From JAADHY01 sp964428935 (GTDB taxonomy: Bacteria > Planctomycetota > Planctomycetia > Planctomycetales > Planctomycetaceae): a stretch of DNA of 7,565 nt. Both the position numbers and the translations under genes were made by a program. Shown here piece by piece: positions 1-7,201 of the stretch; within the stretch, counting starts at the first letter, position 1, and each line of letters starts with the position of its first letter. The stretch is from positions 1 to 7,565 of the forward strand of contig CAYSAG010000255.1 in assembly GCA_964428935.1 (NCBI GenBank), read 5' to 3'. A model generated the notes under the pieces. It had not been told where the DNA came from and did not search any database. It worked only from the letters and a program-made list of their open reading frames with translations.

Positions 1-452
1 GGAACCGCCCACCTCCTGCTGCGACCTCCAAAGCCAGCCCCCCGTTGGCCGAACGCAAGATTACCGACTTGGCTCACGGTTGAAAAGGTCGGTTCCAGCG
101 AAAACGTCAAAATGACTCCAGCGTGTCTGGGAATTTGGAGGGCCACGCTCCGTCGTGGCCGCTGTTCGTGGACAGAAGAACGGACGCAACCGAGTGCGTC
201 CCTGCGGACGGCTCGCCTGGGTTTTGGAACACCCTCTTGGCCGGGCGAAACCGTCCCCGTCCCGTTGCTGAACCTGTCCGAAAGCAGCGGTCGGTTGCAG
301 CAAACGCGCGTGGGTGGCCGGTGGGTCGACAAGAACGGCGAACGGAGCGTCGGTCGTCGAGCTTCGGCGTGGACGACGGAAGTTGGAACTGCTCGTCCGG
401 CTCCTGTCCAGGCGTCGGCTCGGTCCGTCACGGACGTGACCCGCCGGCGACC
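1..452. other. Region downstream of the DUF4091 gene; no supported gene
   Basis: Nothing here is convincingly coding. A minus-strand frame starting GTG at 456 overlaps the DUF4091 stop by four bases and runs to 61. Its product is Arg/Ser/Pro-rich, and the paired dyads at 141-201 lie inside it, so I do not call it. The first 83 plus-strand bases are open in frame 3 and would end ...PPLAERKITDLAHG before a TGA at 81-83. That could be the tail of a convergent gene, but 26 codons are too few to decide. Just after the DUF4091 stop, GTCCG-TCA-CGGAC (423-435) is a small hairpin without a T-tract. Confidence 0.5.
141..201. repeat. Pair of 20-bp dyads with identical 7-6-7 geometry (REP-like)
   Basis: GGCCACG-CTCCGT-CGTGGCC (141-160) and GGACGCA-ACCGAG-TGCGTCC (182-201) are both perfect 7-bp stems around 6-base loops. 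They are separated by 21 bases that carry a further GTTC/GAAC pair (164-167 and 178-181). Two such units side by side in non-coding DNA after a gene are typical of REP/BIME-type intergenic repeats. I have the impression that similar sequences recur between planctomycete genes, but this is memory and not a search. There is no T-tract, so an ordinary terminator is less likely. Confidence 0.45.
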
Positions 453-3400
453 TCACTCCAACTCCAGTCGCTCAATGGCCTCCGCCACGCGGCGACGCAC
501 CTGCAGCACGGCCTCCGGGTTGGGCAGGATTTTCGTCGAGTAGCGGCCGCCGGCGTTGGGCACGGGCACCAGACCGGCCGCTTCTTTCAGCACCCGCTCG
601 GCTGCCGAAACGTCCCGCCCCTTCGCCTTGGCCCGCTCGACCGCCGTCCGCAGCAACTGCAGGTACTCGAAGTCTTCCACGCCGTCGCGAGCCTGAGCCA
701 CTCGAATCGACGGCACCGGCTCGTTCAGCCCGAACCGTCGGCCTGGGTAGACCAGGTACCCGTCGCCGTTCGGGTAGCGGACCCAGTACACGTTGCCGGG
801 CCGGTCGCTTTGTCGAATGTAGGCGTGCCAGCCGAACCGGTACGGGTCGTAGGTCAGCCAGTTGATGCCCCAGAACTCGTACGCTTCGGCGCCGTAGTGG
901 AAGCAGTAGTGCGGCAGCAGCCGCTCAATGGCACAGAACGGCGTGTCGGTACACATTTGGCCGTCGGTCGTGTACCAGACGCGAGCTCCTTGCCGGCGGA
1001 GCTGCTTCTGCAGCTCGACCGGCACGCGTCCGTCGTGGCCAATGCCCCACACGTTCAAGTAGCCGTCCCACGCCGGCACGTGCTTCCACGTGCTGCTGTA
1101 AATGGGAATGGACGGGTCCACCTCGTGGATCATGTCGCAAACCGCCTTCATTTGCTCGACAATGCCCGGCTGTCTGAAGTGCGGTTCGTCGGAAACGTAC
1201 AGCACGAAGCGGTCGGCCCACCCTTTCTCTTTGACGTGCTGCCAGAACAGTCGCAGGCATTGCTGGTACAGCCGCTTGTACTCGGGACGCAGCTTTGCCC
1301 GGTCCGCTCCTTCGTACGGGTAGCTTCCTTCGTACGGGTCGACGCCGAACAGCCGCTTCGGCGGGTGGCCCCAGCCGAAGGAGTAGAACAGCCGAGGGGT
1401 GTAGCTGTGCGGCAGGTTCAGCTGGTCGAAGTAAAACGAGGCCGCTCGGTCGAAGTCCGTGAAGTCCACCGTCACCCGGCCACCTTCGTAGCGAAACACC
1501 GGTTCCGGGTAGACCCGGTCTGGACAAAGCCGGTAGCGGGCCATGAAACGCCAGAACTGGCGGTACAACTCCGTCAGCGGCCGCTGCTCACGCGGCCAAC
1601 CGCGCGTGAACCGCACGTCGTAAATGGCTCGAAAGCGAGTCGAGTCGGGCAGTGTGAAGTTCCACACGTGAACCGTGACGGGCACGGAGGCCAAAGTTCG
1701 TCCGTCGGACACGAAACGAACGCGGCCTTCGTAACGTCCCGCTCGAACGTTCTTGGGTGCGTGAAACGTGACCCACACCGGCTGGGTTTCGTTTGGTTTC
1801 AGTGAGAACGTGGCTTGAGGCAAGAGCGGGTCCGGCCACCAGTCGGACCAGCCGTCGCAGCCGGCCCCGCCCGTCGGGTGCTTGCGGTGCCACTCCGGAG
1901 CCTCGCTACGGTAGTAGTTGGTCGGGTAGTCAATCGGAACGTAGCCGACGACGGCCACCTCGAACTGGTCCAGGACGTCGCCCTGCGAGTTCCTGGGCGG
2001 CTCGACCTGCACCTCGACCCGTTCCACCGCCTGTCGGCTCCGGACGGCCAACTGCAACGGTTCGTACTCGTTCCGGGCCAGCTCGACTCGTGCCGCCGCA
2101 GCCGCCTTGGGCGGCAACGTCTGGCGAAAGACCTTGACCACCGGGTTGACCGGCCAGACGGTCAAACGCGGCATCGAACCGACCGTCGGCGGACCCGCAA
2201 CGCCTGGGCTTTCGTGGCGAAGCTGAGGAGCTTCCGCGTGTCCTCGGACGACGGCCGCCAGCACCACCCCGTCGTGCCACACCGTGCCGGTCGCGGCGGT
2301 GGTCAGGTGAAGTTGCAGCACGGCCGCGTCGGGCGGTGCTTGAATGAACGAGCTGAGCAGGGTCCAGTCGCGCGTGCCGCTCAGCGACGGCCCCGCTCCC
2401 GTGAACGCACCGGAGCGGCAAAGCTGGCCCGAGGCGGTTTTCCAGTGAGCGTGCAGTTGGACGCGGCCGGCTACGTCCCGCGACTTCACCCAGCCGGCGT
2501 ACAGGTACGTCGTGCCGGGCTGAACCGGAACGTCCTGAAGCCAGCCGAACCAGCCGTTTGCGTGACCCGGTGCCAGCGAGACTTTCGAGCAGCGGCTGCC
2601 AAACTTCCCGCCCGCCTCCACGCTCACCGTGACGCCCCGCGGCTTTCGCCCCACCGCGTTGTTTTGCCACGCCGGTTCGGTTGAGCCCTCGAAGCTGGCG
2701 TCCCGCACCAGGTTCAGCGGGCTGGCCAGCAACTGGGCGAACCCCCCTTGGTCCGAGCCGGCTCGCCGGTCGCTGGACAGGTAGACGTGGTACGTCTGGT
2801 CGCTGCGGGCCGGCAGTTGCGCGTCAATCAGCAGAAGGCCGCGCAGGTTGTAGTGAGCCACCGGTCCGTCCGGCCCGACGACGCGAGCCGTCGCCAAAAG
2901 CCGCTCCGTCCGCTCGGCCGACTGCGTCAGCACGACCAGCGTCGGTTTCAGGTCGACGGCCAGCAGCACGCGGGACAGCGACCGGTTCGAAAGGTTCCGA
3001 ACGCGGACCGGAACGCGGTAGTCCCACACCACGTCGTCGGCGGGCGACGGGTCGAACCACTTTTCTGGCGGGGTCCGTTTGGTCAGCCGGAGCCGCTCCG
3101 GCCGCGACGCCTTCACCTCGTACTGCCACTGGTCCAGGCACACCAGCTCGACGTCGTCGAACCAAGCCGTGCCGGTTCCGCGGAGCACGGTGCCCAGACT
3201 GGCCAAGGTGGCGTCCTGGGGAGCCGTGAAGCGCAGCTCGATCTGCTTCCAGTCGTACGTTCCGCCGCCGGCGCGGACGGTCAGCGCCAACAGCATGGGC
3301 CGCTCGCGGTTGCCCACGTGGACGTACCAGCCGGCGAAGCCGTGAACGTTGCGTGCCTTCACCCACGCTCGCAGCACGTAACGCGCCCCGCCGTGAATGC

Positions 3401-4097
3401 GAATGCCCGTCTGTCGAGTCGAAATCCACGTCGGCTCGGCTCCTTCCTCGACGACGGTCTTCAGACAGCAGCGGCCCGAGTGCGGGTTCTCGGTCACCCA
3501 AAACGTGCGGTGCTGTCGGTCGCCGACGTCGTGCCGCCAGCCGAAGGGAGTGCCCGCTTCGCCTGCTTCCACGCCGCCGTTCCGCACGCCGACCGACGCC
3601 TCCAAGAAGTCCGGCACCGGCCAGGCTTTCGGGTTGTCAAAGTACACCCAGTAAGTGGCCGAGCCACCGGCCGGGCACTCGACGGGAACCGTCAGCGTCG
3701 CCCCGTCAGGAATTGGGCCGGACCGACGCGGCCGTCCGTCCGGGTCGGTGACGCTGAACAGCACCTCCTGGCCAGCGGCGTCGCACACACGAACGCCCGA
3801 CACCGGTTGGCCCACCACGTCCACCTGGCCGTCTTGACGTCCGACCGTCAAAGCGACCGGCTCGCCCGCCCAGTCACGGCCCGAACGGTTCTGGACGACG
3901 ACCCGCACGCGGGCTCGCCAGTAGCCGCCGCCCGACAGGTAGGTCAGCTCGTGCCAGTCGGTCTCGGCCGCGGCCGAGCCGCTCAACAAGGCAACGGCCA
4001 CGAACAGGCCGACGCCGACCAGCCCGGGCCGGAACGGGCGCCAGCCGGTTCGAGGGAACAAGACGGAGTCCGAGCGGGGGTGGGTCGGTCGTCGCAT
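453..4097 (-). CDS. Secreted DUF4091 (glycoside-hydrolase-like) protein with two beta-domain/CBM-type units
   Basis: This gene encodes a 1214-residue exported protein, probably acting on carbohydrate. The start is ATG at 4097, with AAGGAG seven bases upstream. Residues 1-44 look like a signal peptide with an unusually long N-region, a hydrophobic core at about 26-40, and likely cleavage after SAAA. Residues 50-160 form a beta-rich domain ending ATYWVYFDN, which resembles DUF2341-type domains. Residues 165-320 look like a CBM4/9-type jelly roll ending AWFDDVELV. Both are repeated at about 358-440 (RVPVRVRN to TYHVYL) and 463-615 (LVRDASFEG to VWHDGVVLA). Residues 645-815 form a beta domain leading into a barrel at about 820-1100, where YVSDEP (967-972) places adjacent Asp970 and Glu971 in the likely active site. 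The C-terminal PSIR...RDGVEDFEYL (1129-1146) is the DUF4091 hallmark. DUF4091 proteins are mostly uncharacterised, so substrate and activity are inferred. The gene follows the receptor gene on the same strand and may be co-expressed with it. No frameshift is seen. Confidence 0.9.
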   Translation of the reverse strand: MRRPTHPRSDSVLFPRTGWRPFRPGLVGVGLFVAVALLSGSAAAETDWHELTYLSGGGYWRARVRVVVQNRSGRDWAGEPVALTVGRQDGQVDVVGQPVSGVRVCDAAGQEVLFSVTDPDGRPRRSGPIPDGATLTVPVECPAGGSATYWVYFDNPKAWPVPDFLEASVGVRNGGVEAGEAGTPFGWRHDVGDRQHRTFWVTENPHSGRCCLKTVVEEGAEPTWISTRQTGIRIHGGARYVLRAWVKARNVHGFAGWYVHVGNRERPMLLALTVRAGGGTYDWKQIELRFTAPQDATLASLGTVLRGTGTAWFDDVELVCLDQWQYEVKASRPERLRLTKRTPPEKWFDPSPADDVVWDYRVPVRVRNLSNRSLSRVLLAVDLKPTLVVLTQSAERTERLLATARVVGPDGPVAHYNLRGLLLIDAQLPARSDQTYHVYLSSDRRAGSDQGGFAQLLASPLNLVRDASFEGSTEPAWQNNAVGRKPRGVTVSVEAGGKFGSRCSKVSLAPGHANGWFGWLQDVPVQPGTTYLYAGWVKSRDVAGRVQLHAHWKTASGQLCRSGAFTGAGPSLSGTRDWTLLSSFIQAPPDAAVLQLHLTTAATGTVWHDGVVLAAVVRGHAEAPQLRHESPGVAGPPTVGSMPRLTVWPVNPVVKVFRQTLPPKAAAAARVELARNEYEPLQLAVRSRQAVERVEVQVEPPRNSQGDVLDQFEVAVVGYVPIDYPTNYYRSEAPEWHRKHPTGGAGCDGWSDWWPDPLLPQATFSLKPNETQPVWVTFHAPKNVRAGRYEGRVRFVSDGRTLASVPVTVHVWNFTLPDSTRFRAIYDVRFTRGWPREQRPLTELYRQFWRFMARYRLCPDRVYPEPVFRYEGGRVTVDFTDFDRAASFYFDQLNLPHSYTPRLFYSFGWGHPPKRLFGVDPYEGSYPYEGADRAKLRPEYKRLYQQCLRLFWQHVKEKGWADRFVLYVSDEPHFRQPGIVEQMKAVCDMIHEVDPSIPIYSSTWKHVPAWDGYLNVWGIGHDGRVPVELQKQLRRQGARVWYTTDGQMCTDTPFCAIERLLPHYCFHYGAEAYEFWGINWLTYDPYRFGWHAYIRQSDRPGNVYWVRYPNGDGYLVYPGRRFGLNEPVPSIRVAQARDGVEDFEYLQLLRTAVERAKAKGRDVSAAERVLKEAAGLVPVPNAGGRYSTKILPNPEAVLQVRRRVAEAIERLELE

Positions 4098-4416
4098 GGT
4101 TCAGCTCCTTGCGTGCTGTCGCACCCAATCGGTTGCGGAAGGCAACTCGACGACGTTGCGGCCGGCCGTCGTGGCGTCGCAGTTGGAGTTGCGCGTGGCC
4201 GGGCCGCGCGACGCGCCACGGCGGCCGAGCCGGCCGGGGTGTCTCCGTCGAGTTTGCTCGCCGCGTCAGCAGAACGCAAGGCTGCGCGGGTGGACGCGGT
4301 CTCTCGTCGTCGGTGTCGGTTGAGGCAAGGGCGGGACAGAAACCGTGGGCGGGCTCGGCCCGTGGCGCGGCGAGGGCGGCGTGGAGCTCCGCGTCACGAC
4401 GGGTGGGCTCGTGGCT
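4098..4416. other. Intergenic gap between receptor and DUF4091 genes; no gene seen
   Basis: These 319 bases hold no reading frame with protein-like composition in any frame. A 5-bp stem with a 3-base loop (CGGGC-TCG-GCCCG) lies at 4350-4362, about 55 bases after the receptor stop. It has no T-tract on either strand, so it is at best a weak terminator. Nearer the DUF4091 gene, a GTTGC motif on the transcript (4146-4142) can pair with any of three GCAAC copies (4192-4188, 4159-4155, 4136-4132). A longer stem of about 10 bp with one bulged base joins 4143-4152 to 4175-4185. No clear promoter hexamers were found. The gap is long for a tight operon, so the DUF4091 gene may have its own promoter here. 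Confidence 0.6.
4105..4110 (-). promoter_or_regulatory. Ribosome binding site of the DUF4091 gene
   Basis: AAGGAG on the minus strand lies seven bases before the ATG at 4097. It is a textbook Shine-Dalgarno sequence and fixes the start. It keeps the long N-region of the signal peptide in the protein. A weak CAGC/GCTG pairing (4118-4115 with 4105-4102) could place it in a hairpin loop. Confidence 0.8.
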
Positions 4417-6852
4417 TCAGTACGTCAGCTCGGAGCTGAAGTAGAAATTCACGCCCGGCTGGTAGACGGCCAGGCCGCTGCGGGAGCGGTAGTCCAAGTG
4501 TTCTCGGTAGTTCTTGTCGGTGAAGTTTTCGACGCCGGCAATGAGCAGCAGGTGGTCGGTCGGCCTCCAGTAACTTCTCACGTCCCAGACAGTGAAACCG
4601 GGGGTGGGCGTTTCGAGCAAGCTGGAAGCGACGCGGTCCTGGTTGTCGACGACTCGGGCCGACAACTCGATTCCCCACCGTCTGGTTTCGCTCGGGTCGT
4701 GGAGGCGCACGCCCAGACGGCTTTCCAGAGGGACAATGTTCGGAAGCGGCTCCTCCGCCCCGCCGACAATTCCGCTGAAGTACCCTCGGGGCAGCCCGTA
4801 GACCCGCGTGCTGGGTTGTCCCGGTGCGGCTCGTCGCGTGGCGAACTCGCCGTTGCGTGTGTGGTCTCGGCCCTCGACGTACTGCAACGTGGCGAAGGTC
4901 GTCAAGAAGTCGGCCACGTCGTACTCGCCGTACAGCTCGACGCCGGCGAGCGTCGCCAGTTTCGTGTTGACGTACTTCAGGCTGACCTGTTCGGGTTGTC
5001 CGGCCGGAGGGCCGTAGAAGACGTTCAAGTTCTCGAAGGTAATGTAGTCGTGAATCCACGCGTGGTACGCATTGACGCCGGCTCGCAAGGCGGGACTGTC
5101 GTACTGCAGGGCCAAGTCGATTTGCCACGAGCGTTCTGGGTCGAGGCGTGGGTCGCCGGTGGCCGTGTTCTGTCCGTTTTGCAGAAGGAAGAGAAAAGAC
5201 TGCGCGACGTACAGCTCGGTCAGCGACGGCGGTCGTTCGCCGTGTCCGAAGGCGGCCGAGAGCGTCCAGGAGTCGGTGAGCGCGTAGTTGGCCGTGACGA
5301 AAGCCGTCCAGACCGCGAACTGCCGGTTCCAGCGGTCGGTGCCCAGAATGTCGGCCAGGGACGACTGGGGTGTTCCCGTGCCGAGTGCAGCCAGTTCGCT
5401 GTCCGGGTCGACCACGTCGGTGAAGACCAGGTCGGCCCGAGCGCCGGTTGTGACGGTCAGTCGTTCGGTGAGCGGCGTCGTGTGCTCCAAGAACAGGCCC
5501 GGGTTGACCCATTCGGACTTCGGCAGCGGCGAGTTGGCGTTGGTGAAAATGGCCACACCGTGCCGACCGCTGGAGATTTCGTCCAGTTCCTGTTTCAGGA
5601 AGCGCAGGTCGACGCCCGCCGTCAGAGACGGTTCGTCCGGTTCTCCCCACGTCACTGCCAGTCGGAAGCCGCTGGAGACCGAGTCGACGTCGGTGAAGGC
5701 GCGGAAGCGGAAGAAGTCGAACAGCGGGAACTGCCGCCGCTTGCCCGCTCGCAAGTTGTTGCCCTTGAACCGCGTTTCGTTGAACCAGACGTCGAGGGCG
5801 AGCAGGTCGAAGGCGTCCTGGTCTTCGAGTGCGTAGCGGAGTTCGTAGCCGTCGGTGACCAGGTAGTCCATGTCGAAGGCCTGGCCGGGAAACTCGACGT
5901 CCGTCTGGTCCAGCCGCAAGTAGAGGAACTCAATGTGGCTGACCGGCGAAAGGTCGGCGCCGAGCGCCACGTTCAGTTCGCGTGACTTGTAGCTGGACGG
6001 AATGCCGACCCCGGACCCGGTCCGGTAGTCGTTGGCGGTGCGGTGTCCGTAGCCGACCCGGAAGCCCCAATTGTCCGAGCCGCCCCACGCGTCCTGACGC
6101 CCGTACCACTGCTTGCCGTTCGTCCCAAAGTAGACGCTGCTGCTCTCGTGCATTTCGAAGCCGTCGACGAAACGCGGCGCCCCCAGCAGGTGCACGTCGA
6201 CGTGCTGCAAACCCGGACCGTACCGGACGGCGTACGGCCCTTTGATGACCAGGACGTCGTCAATGAGGCGGGAGTCGATTTTGCTCAACGCCGTGTCCAA
6301 GTCGATTCGGGCCGGAACCCAGTAGGAACCGGAGGCGGCCAGCTGCCCGACTCGGCTGCCACGAACGCGCGGGTCGGTCACAATGGGCGTGCGCCGCTGC
6401 AGTCCAATGCCGACGACGTTGGGCGACTTGCCGAGCAGGCTGCCCGCGTCCGTCGCCGCTCGCGTCTTCGACTCCACTCCACGAACCACACTCCGGCTCG
6501 GCCCGACCGACAAGCCGCCCCGTCGGGTTCGAATGAGCGTCGGTCGCCGCGAGCCGAACAGGTCGGCCGCCCCCCCAGCGGCTCCCTCCGGCAACGCCAC
6601 CTCCGGCTGGAGGTCGGGCGACGGCAAGAGCATGGGCTGCGGCTGCAAACGCGAAACTGGCCGGACGGTCGCCGTGCCGGTCTGGTCTTCCAGCGTGTCC
6701 GGCTCCGTCTGCGGCGACTCCGACTCGCGACTGTCAGAGACAGGCCAGGGACCGAGGCCGCCGTCTGGGCCCCAGTCGCCAGCACACAAAACGCCTGAAA
6801 GCAGACAAACGCCCAGAAAACCGACCGAGCTGCGAATCAGTCTGGCCCTCAC
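4417..6852 (-). CDS. TonB-dependent outer-membrane receptor
   Basis: This gene encodes an 811-residue outer-membrane importer of the TonB-dependent receptor family, which takes up scarce large ligands using energy passed from TonB/ExbB/ExbD. Residues 1-25 are a signal peptide (RARLIR, then a hydrophobic core). The cysteines lack a lipobox. Residues 26-130 are a Pro/Gly/Ser-rich stretch with no clear TonB box. Residues 134-226 are the plug, with RVRG (162-165), ARIDLDTALSKIDS (181-194) and VIKGPYAVRYGPG (202-214). The barrel follows, with ERPPSLTELYV (539-549), GVELYGEYD (637-645), GVENFTDKNYREHLDYRS (773-790) and a C-terminal strand ending in tyrosine, as expected for BAM-assembled barrels. 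The start is GTG at 6852, supported by AAGGGG. The ligand cannot be read from sequence. The downstream DUF4091 gene suggests a glycan or its breakdown products, but siderophore or cobalamin uptake is not excluded. No recognised cobalamin riboswitch was found upstream. Confidence 0.92.
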   Translation of the reverse strand: MRARLIRSSVGFLGVCLLSGVLCAGDWGPDGGLGPWPVSDSRESESPQTEPDTLEDQTGTATVRPVSRLQPQPMLLPSPDLQPEVALPEGAAGGAADLFGSRRPTLIRTRRGGLSVGPSRSVVRGVESKTRAATDAGSLLGKSPNVVGIGLQRRTPIVTDPRVRGSRVGQLAASGSYWVPARIDLDTALSKIDSRLIDDVLVIKGPYAVRYGPGLQHVDVHLLGAPRFVDGFEMHESSSVYFGTNGKQWYGRQDAWGGSDNWGFRVGYGHRTANDYRTGSGVGIPSSYKSRELNVALGADLSPVSHIEFLYLRLDQTDVEFPGQAFDMDYLVTDGYELRYALEDQDAFDLLALDVWFNETRFKGNNLRAGKRRQFPLFDFFRFRAFTDVDSVSSGFRLAVTWGEPDEPSLTAGVDLRFLKQELDEISSGRHGVAIFTNANSPLPKSEWVNPGLFLEHTTPLTERLTVTTGARADLVFTDVVDPDSELAALGTGTPQSSLADILGTDRWNRQFAVWTAFVTANYALTDSWTLSAAFGHGERPPSLTELYVAQSFLFLLQNGQNTATGDPRLDPERSWQIDLALQYDSPALRAGVNAYHAWIHDYITFENLNVFYGPPAGQPEQVSLKYVNTKLATLAGVELYGEYDVADFLTTFATLQYVEGRDHTRNGEFATRRAAPGQPSTRVYGLPRGYFSGIVGGAEEPLPNIVPLESRLGVRLHDPSETRRWGIELSARVVDNQDRVASSLLETPTPGFTVWDVRSYWRPTDHLLLIAGVENFTDKNYREHLDYRSRSGLAVYQPGVNFYFSSELTY

Positions 6853-6856
6853 CCCA

Positions 6857-6864
6857 CCCCCCTT
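6857..6864 (-). promoter_or_regulatory. Ribosome binding site of the receptor gene (supports GTG start)
   Basis: AAGGGGGG on the minus strand lies four bases before the GTG at 6852. The best-matching AAGGGG portion is six bases from it. It is purine-rich and well placed, followed directly by a basic-then-hydrophobic signal peptide, so GTG is accepted as the start. Confidence 0.6.
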
Positions 6865-6908
6865 GACTGACTGCCCCGGGGACCGCGTCCTCCGACCGGT
6901 GCCGCGCG

Positions 6909-7046
6909 CCAGTGCCGTTTCGAAACCGTCGGACGCACAGGACGGCCCAGCCGCCTTTTCCGCTCAACCGGCCACACTCGCCGGACGCACAGACCGTACA
7001 GCGGCTGCACGTCGCATTTTCGGTTTTATCGACACCACGGCACTGG
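6909..7046 (-). promoter_or_regulatory. Possible structured 5' leader RNA of the receptor gene
   Basis: Read on the minus strand, CCAGTGCCG (7046-7038) is perfectly complementary to CGGCACTGG (6917-6909) and could close a 138-base domain. Inside are three local hairpins. The first is 7013-6992, nine pairs including one G-U with one bulged G and a 3-base loop. The second is 6984-6968, CCGGC/GCCGG with a 7-base loop. The third is 6955-6941, six pairs with a 3-base loop. The domain ends 56 bases before the GTG start. The layout resembles a multi-helix junction of the riboswitch type. It does not match the conserved sequences of the cobalamin or TPP classes as I know them. GC-rich DNA forms hairpins by chance, and the transcription start is unknown, so this is a candidate only. 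Confidence 0.25.
6930..6992 (-). repeat. Direct repeat of CTGTGCGTCCG, two copies 52 bases apart
   Basis: The 11-mer CTGTGCGTCCG occurs on the minus strand at 6992-6982 and 6940-6930. Including flanks, 15 of 18 positions agree. Each copy immediately follows one of the predicted leader hairpins. The 52-base spacing is close to five helical turns, so the copies could also be paired protein-binding sites on one face of the DNA. Confidence 0.5.
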
Positions 7047-7138
7047 AACTTGAGCAGTAGGTGAACCGGAAGCAGCCTGAGGTTCTCGGCGGCGAGCGGG
7101 TCTGCCGGAGCAAAGCCGAGTGCGGCGAGCAAACGAGA

Positions 7139-7177
7139 GGCTCGCGTCCCTGGCCGGGGGGAGGACTCGGGCGAGCC
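7139..7177. repeat. Bulged inverted repeat GGCTCGC / GCGAGCC
   Basis: GGCTCGC (7139-7145) pairs with GCGAGCC (7171-7177). Directly inside, GTCC (7146-7149) pairs with GGAC (7163-7166), leaving a 4-base bulge on one arm. This gives 11 pairs around a 13-base GC-rich loop. No T-tract follows on either strand, so a standard intrinsic terminator is not supported. Confidence 0.35.
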
Positions 7178-7201
7178 AGACACGCCGTTGCGTGCGAAAA
7201 G

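Noticed and set aside
3..83. Possible C-terminal tail of a plus-strand gene ending ...PPLAERKITDLAHG
   Set aside because: Only 26 codons are visible, with no recognisable motif, and the other plus frames are open here too. Not enough to call a gene.
61..456. Minus-strand frame of 131 codons whose GTG overlaps the DUF4091 stop by four bases, as in coupled genes
   Set aside because: The product is Arg/Ser/Pro-rich without motifs, and the two 7-6-7 dyads lie within it. The overlap looks accidental.
123..1805. Plus-strand open frame of 560 codons
   Set aside because: It is antisense to the DUF4091 gene, whose translation shows a clear signal peptide and family motifs. The antisense product has none. 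Long antisense frames are expected at this base composition.
4350..4362. Intrinsic terminator after the receptor gene
   Set aside because: The 5-bp stem is short and no T-tract follows it on the minus strand.
2748..4439. Plus-strand open frame of 563 codons
   Set aside because: Antisense to the N-terminal half of the DUF4091 gene. The product is low-complexity Arg/Val/Ala-rich sequence with no domain pattern.
4345..5985. Plus-strand open frame of 546 codons
   Set aside because: Antisense to the receptor gene. The minus-strand product has complete receptor hallmarks and this one has none.
7014..7031. Sigma-70-type promoter with GATAAA as -10
   Set aside because: No acceptable -35 hexamer lies at 16-18 bases spacing. 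Only the AT-rich patch itself supports it.
6853..7060. Cobalamin riboswitch upstream of the receptor
   Set aside because: GCCGCTGTA at 7004-6996 on the minus strand recalls part of the core, but the other conserved boxes, including the final GACCTGCC-type B12 box, are absent.
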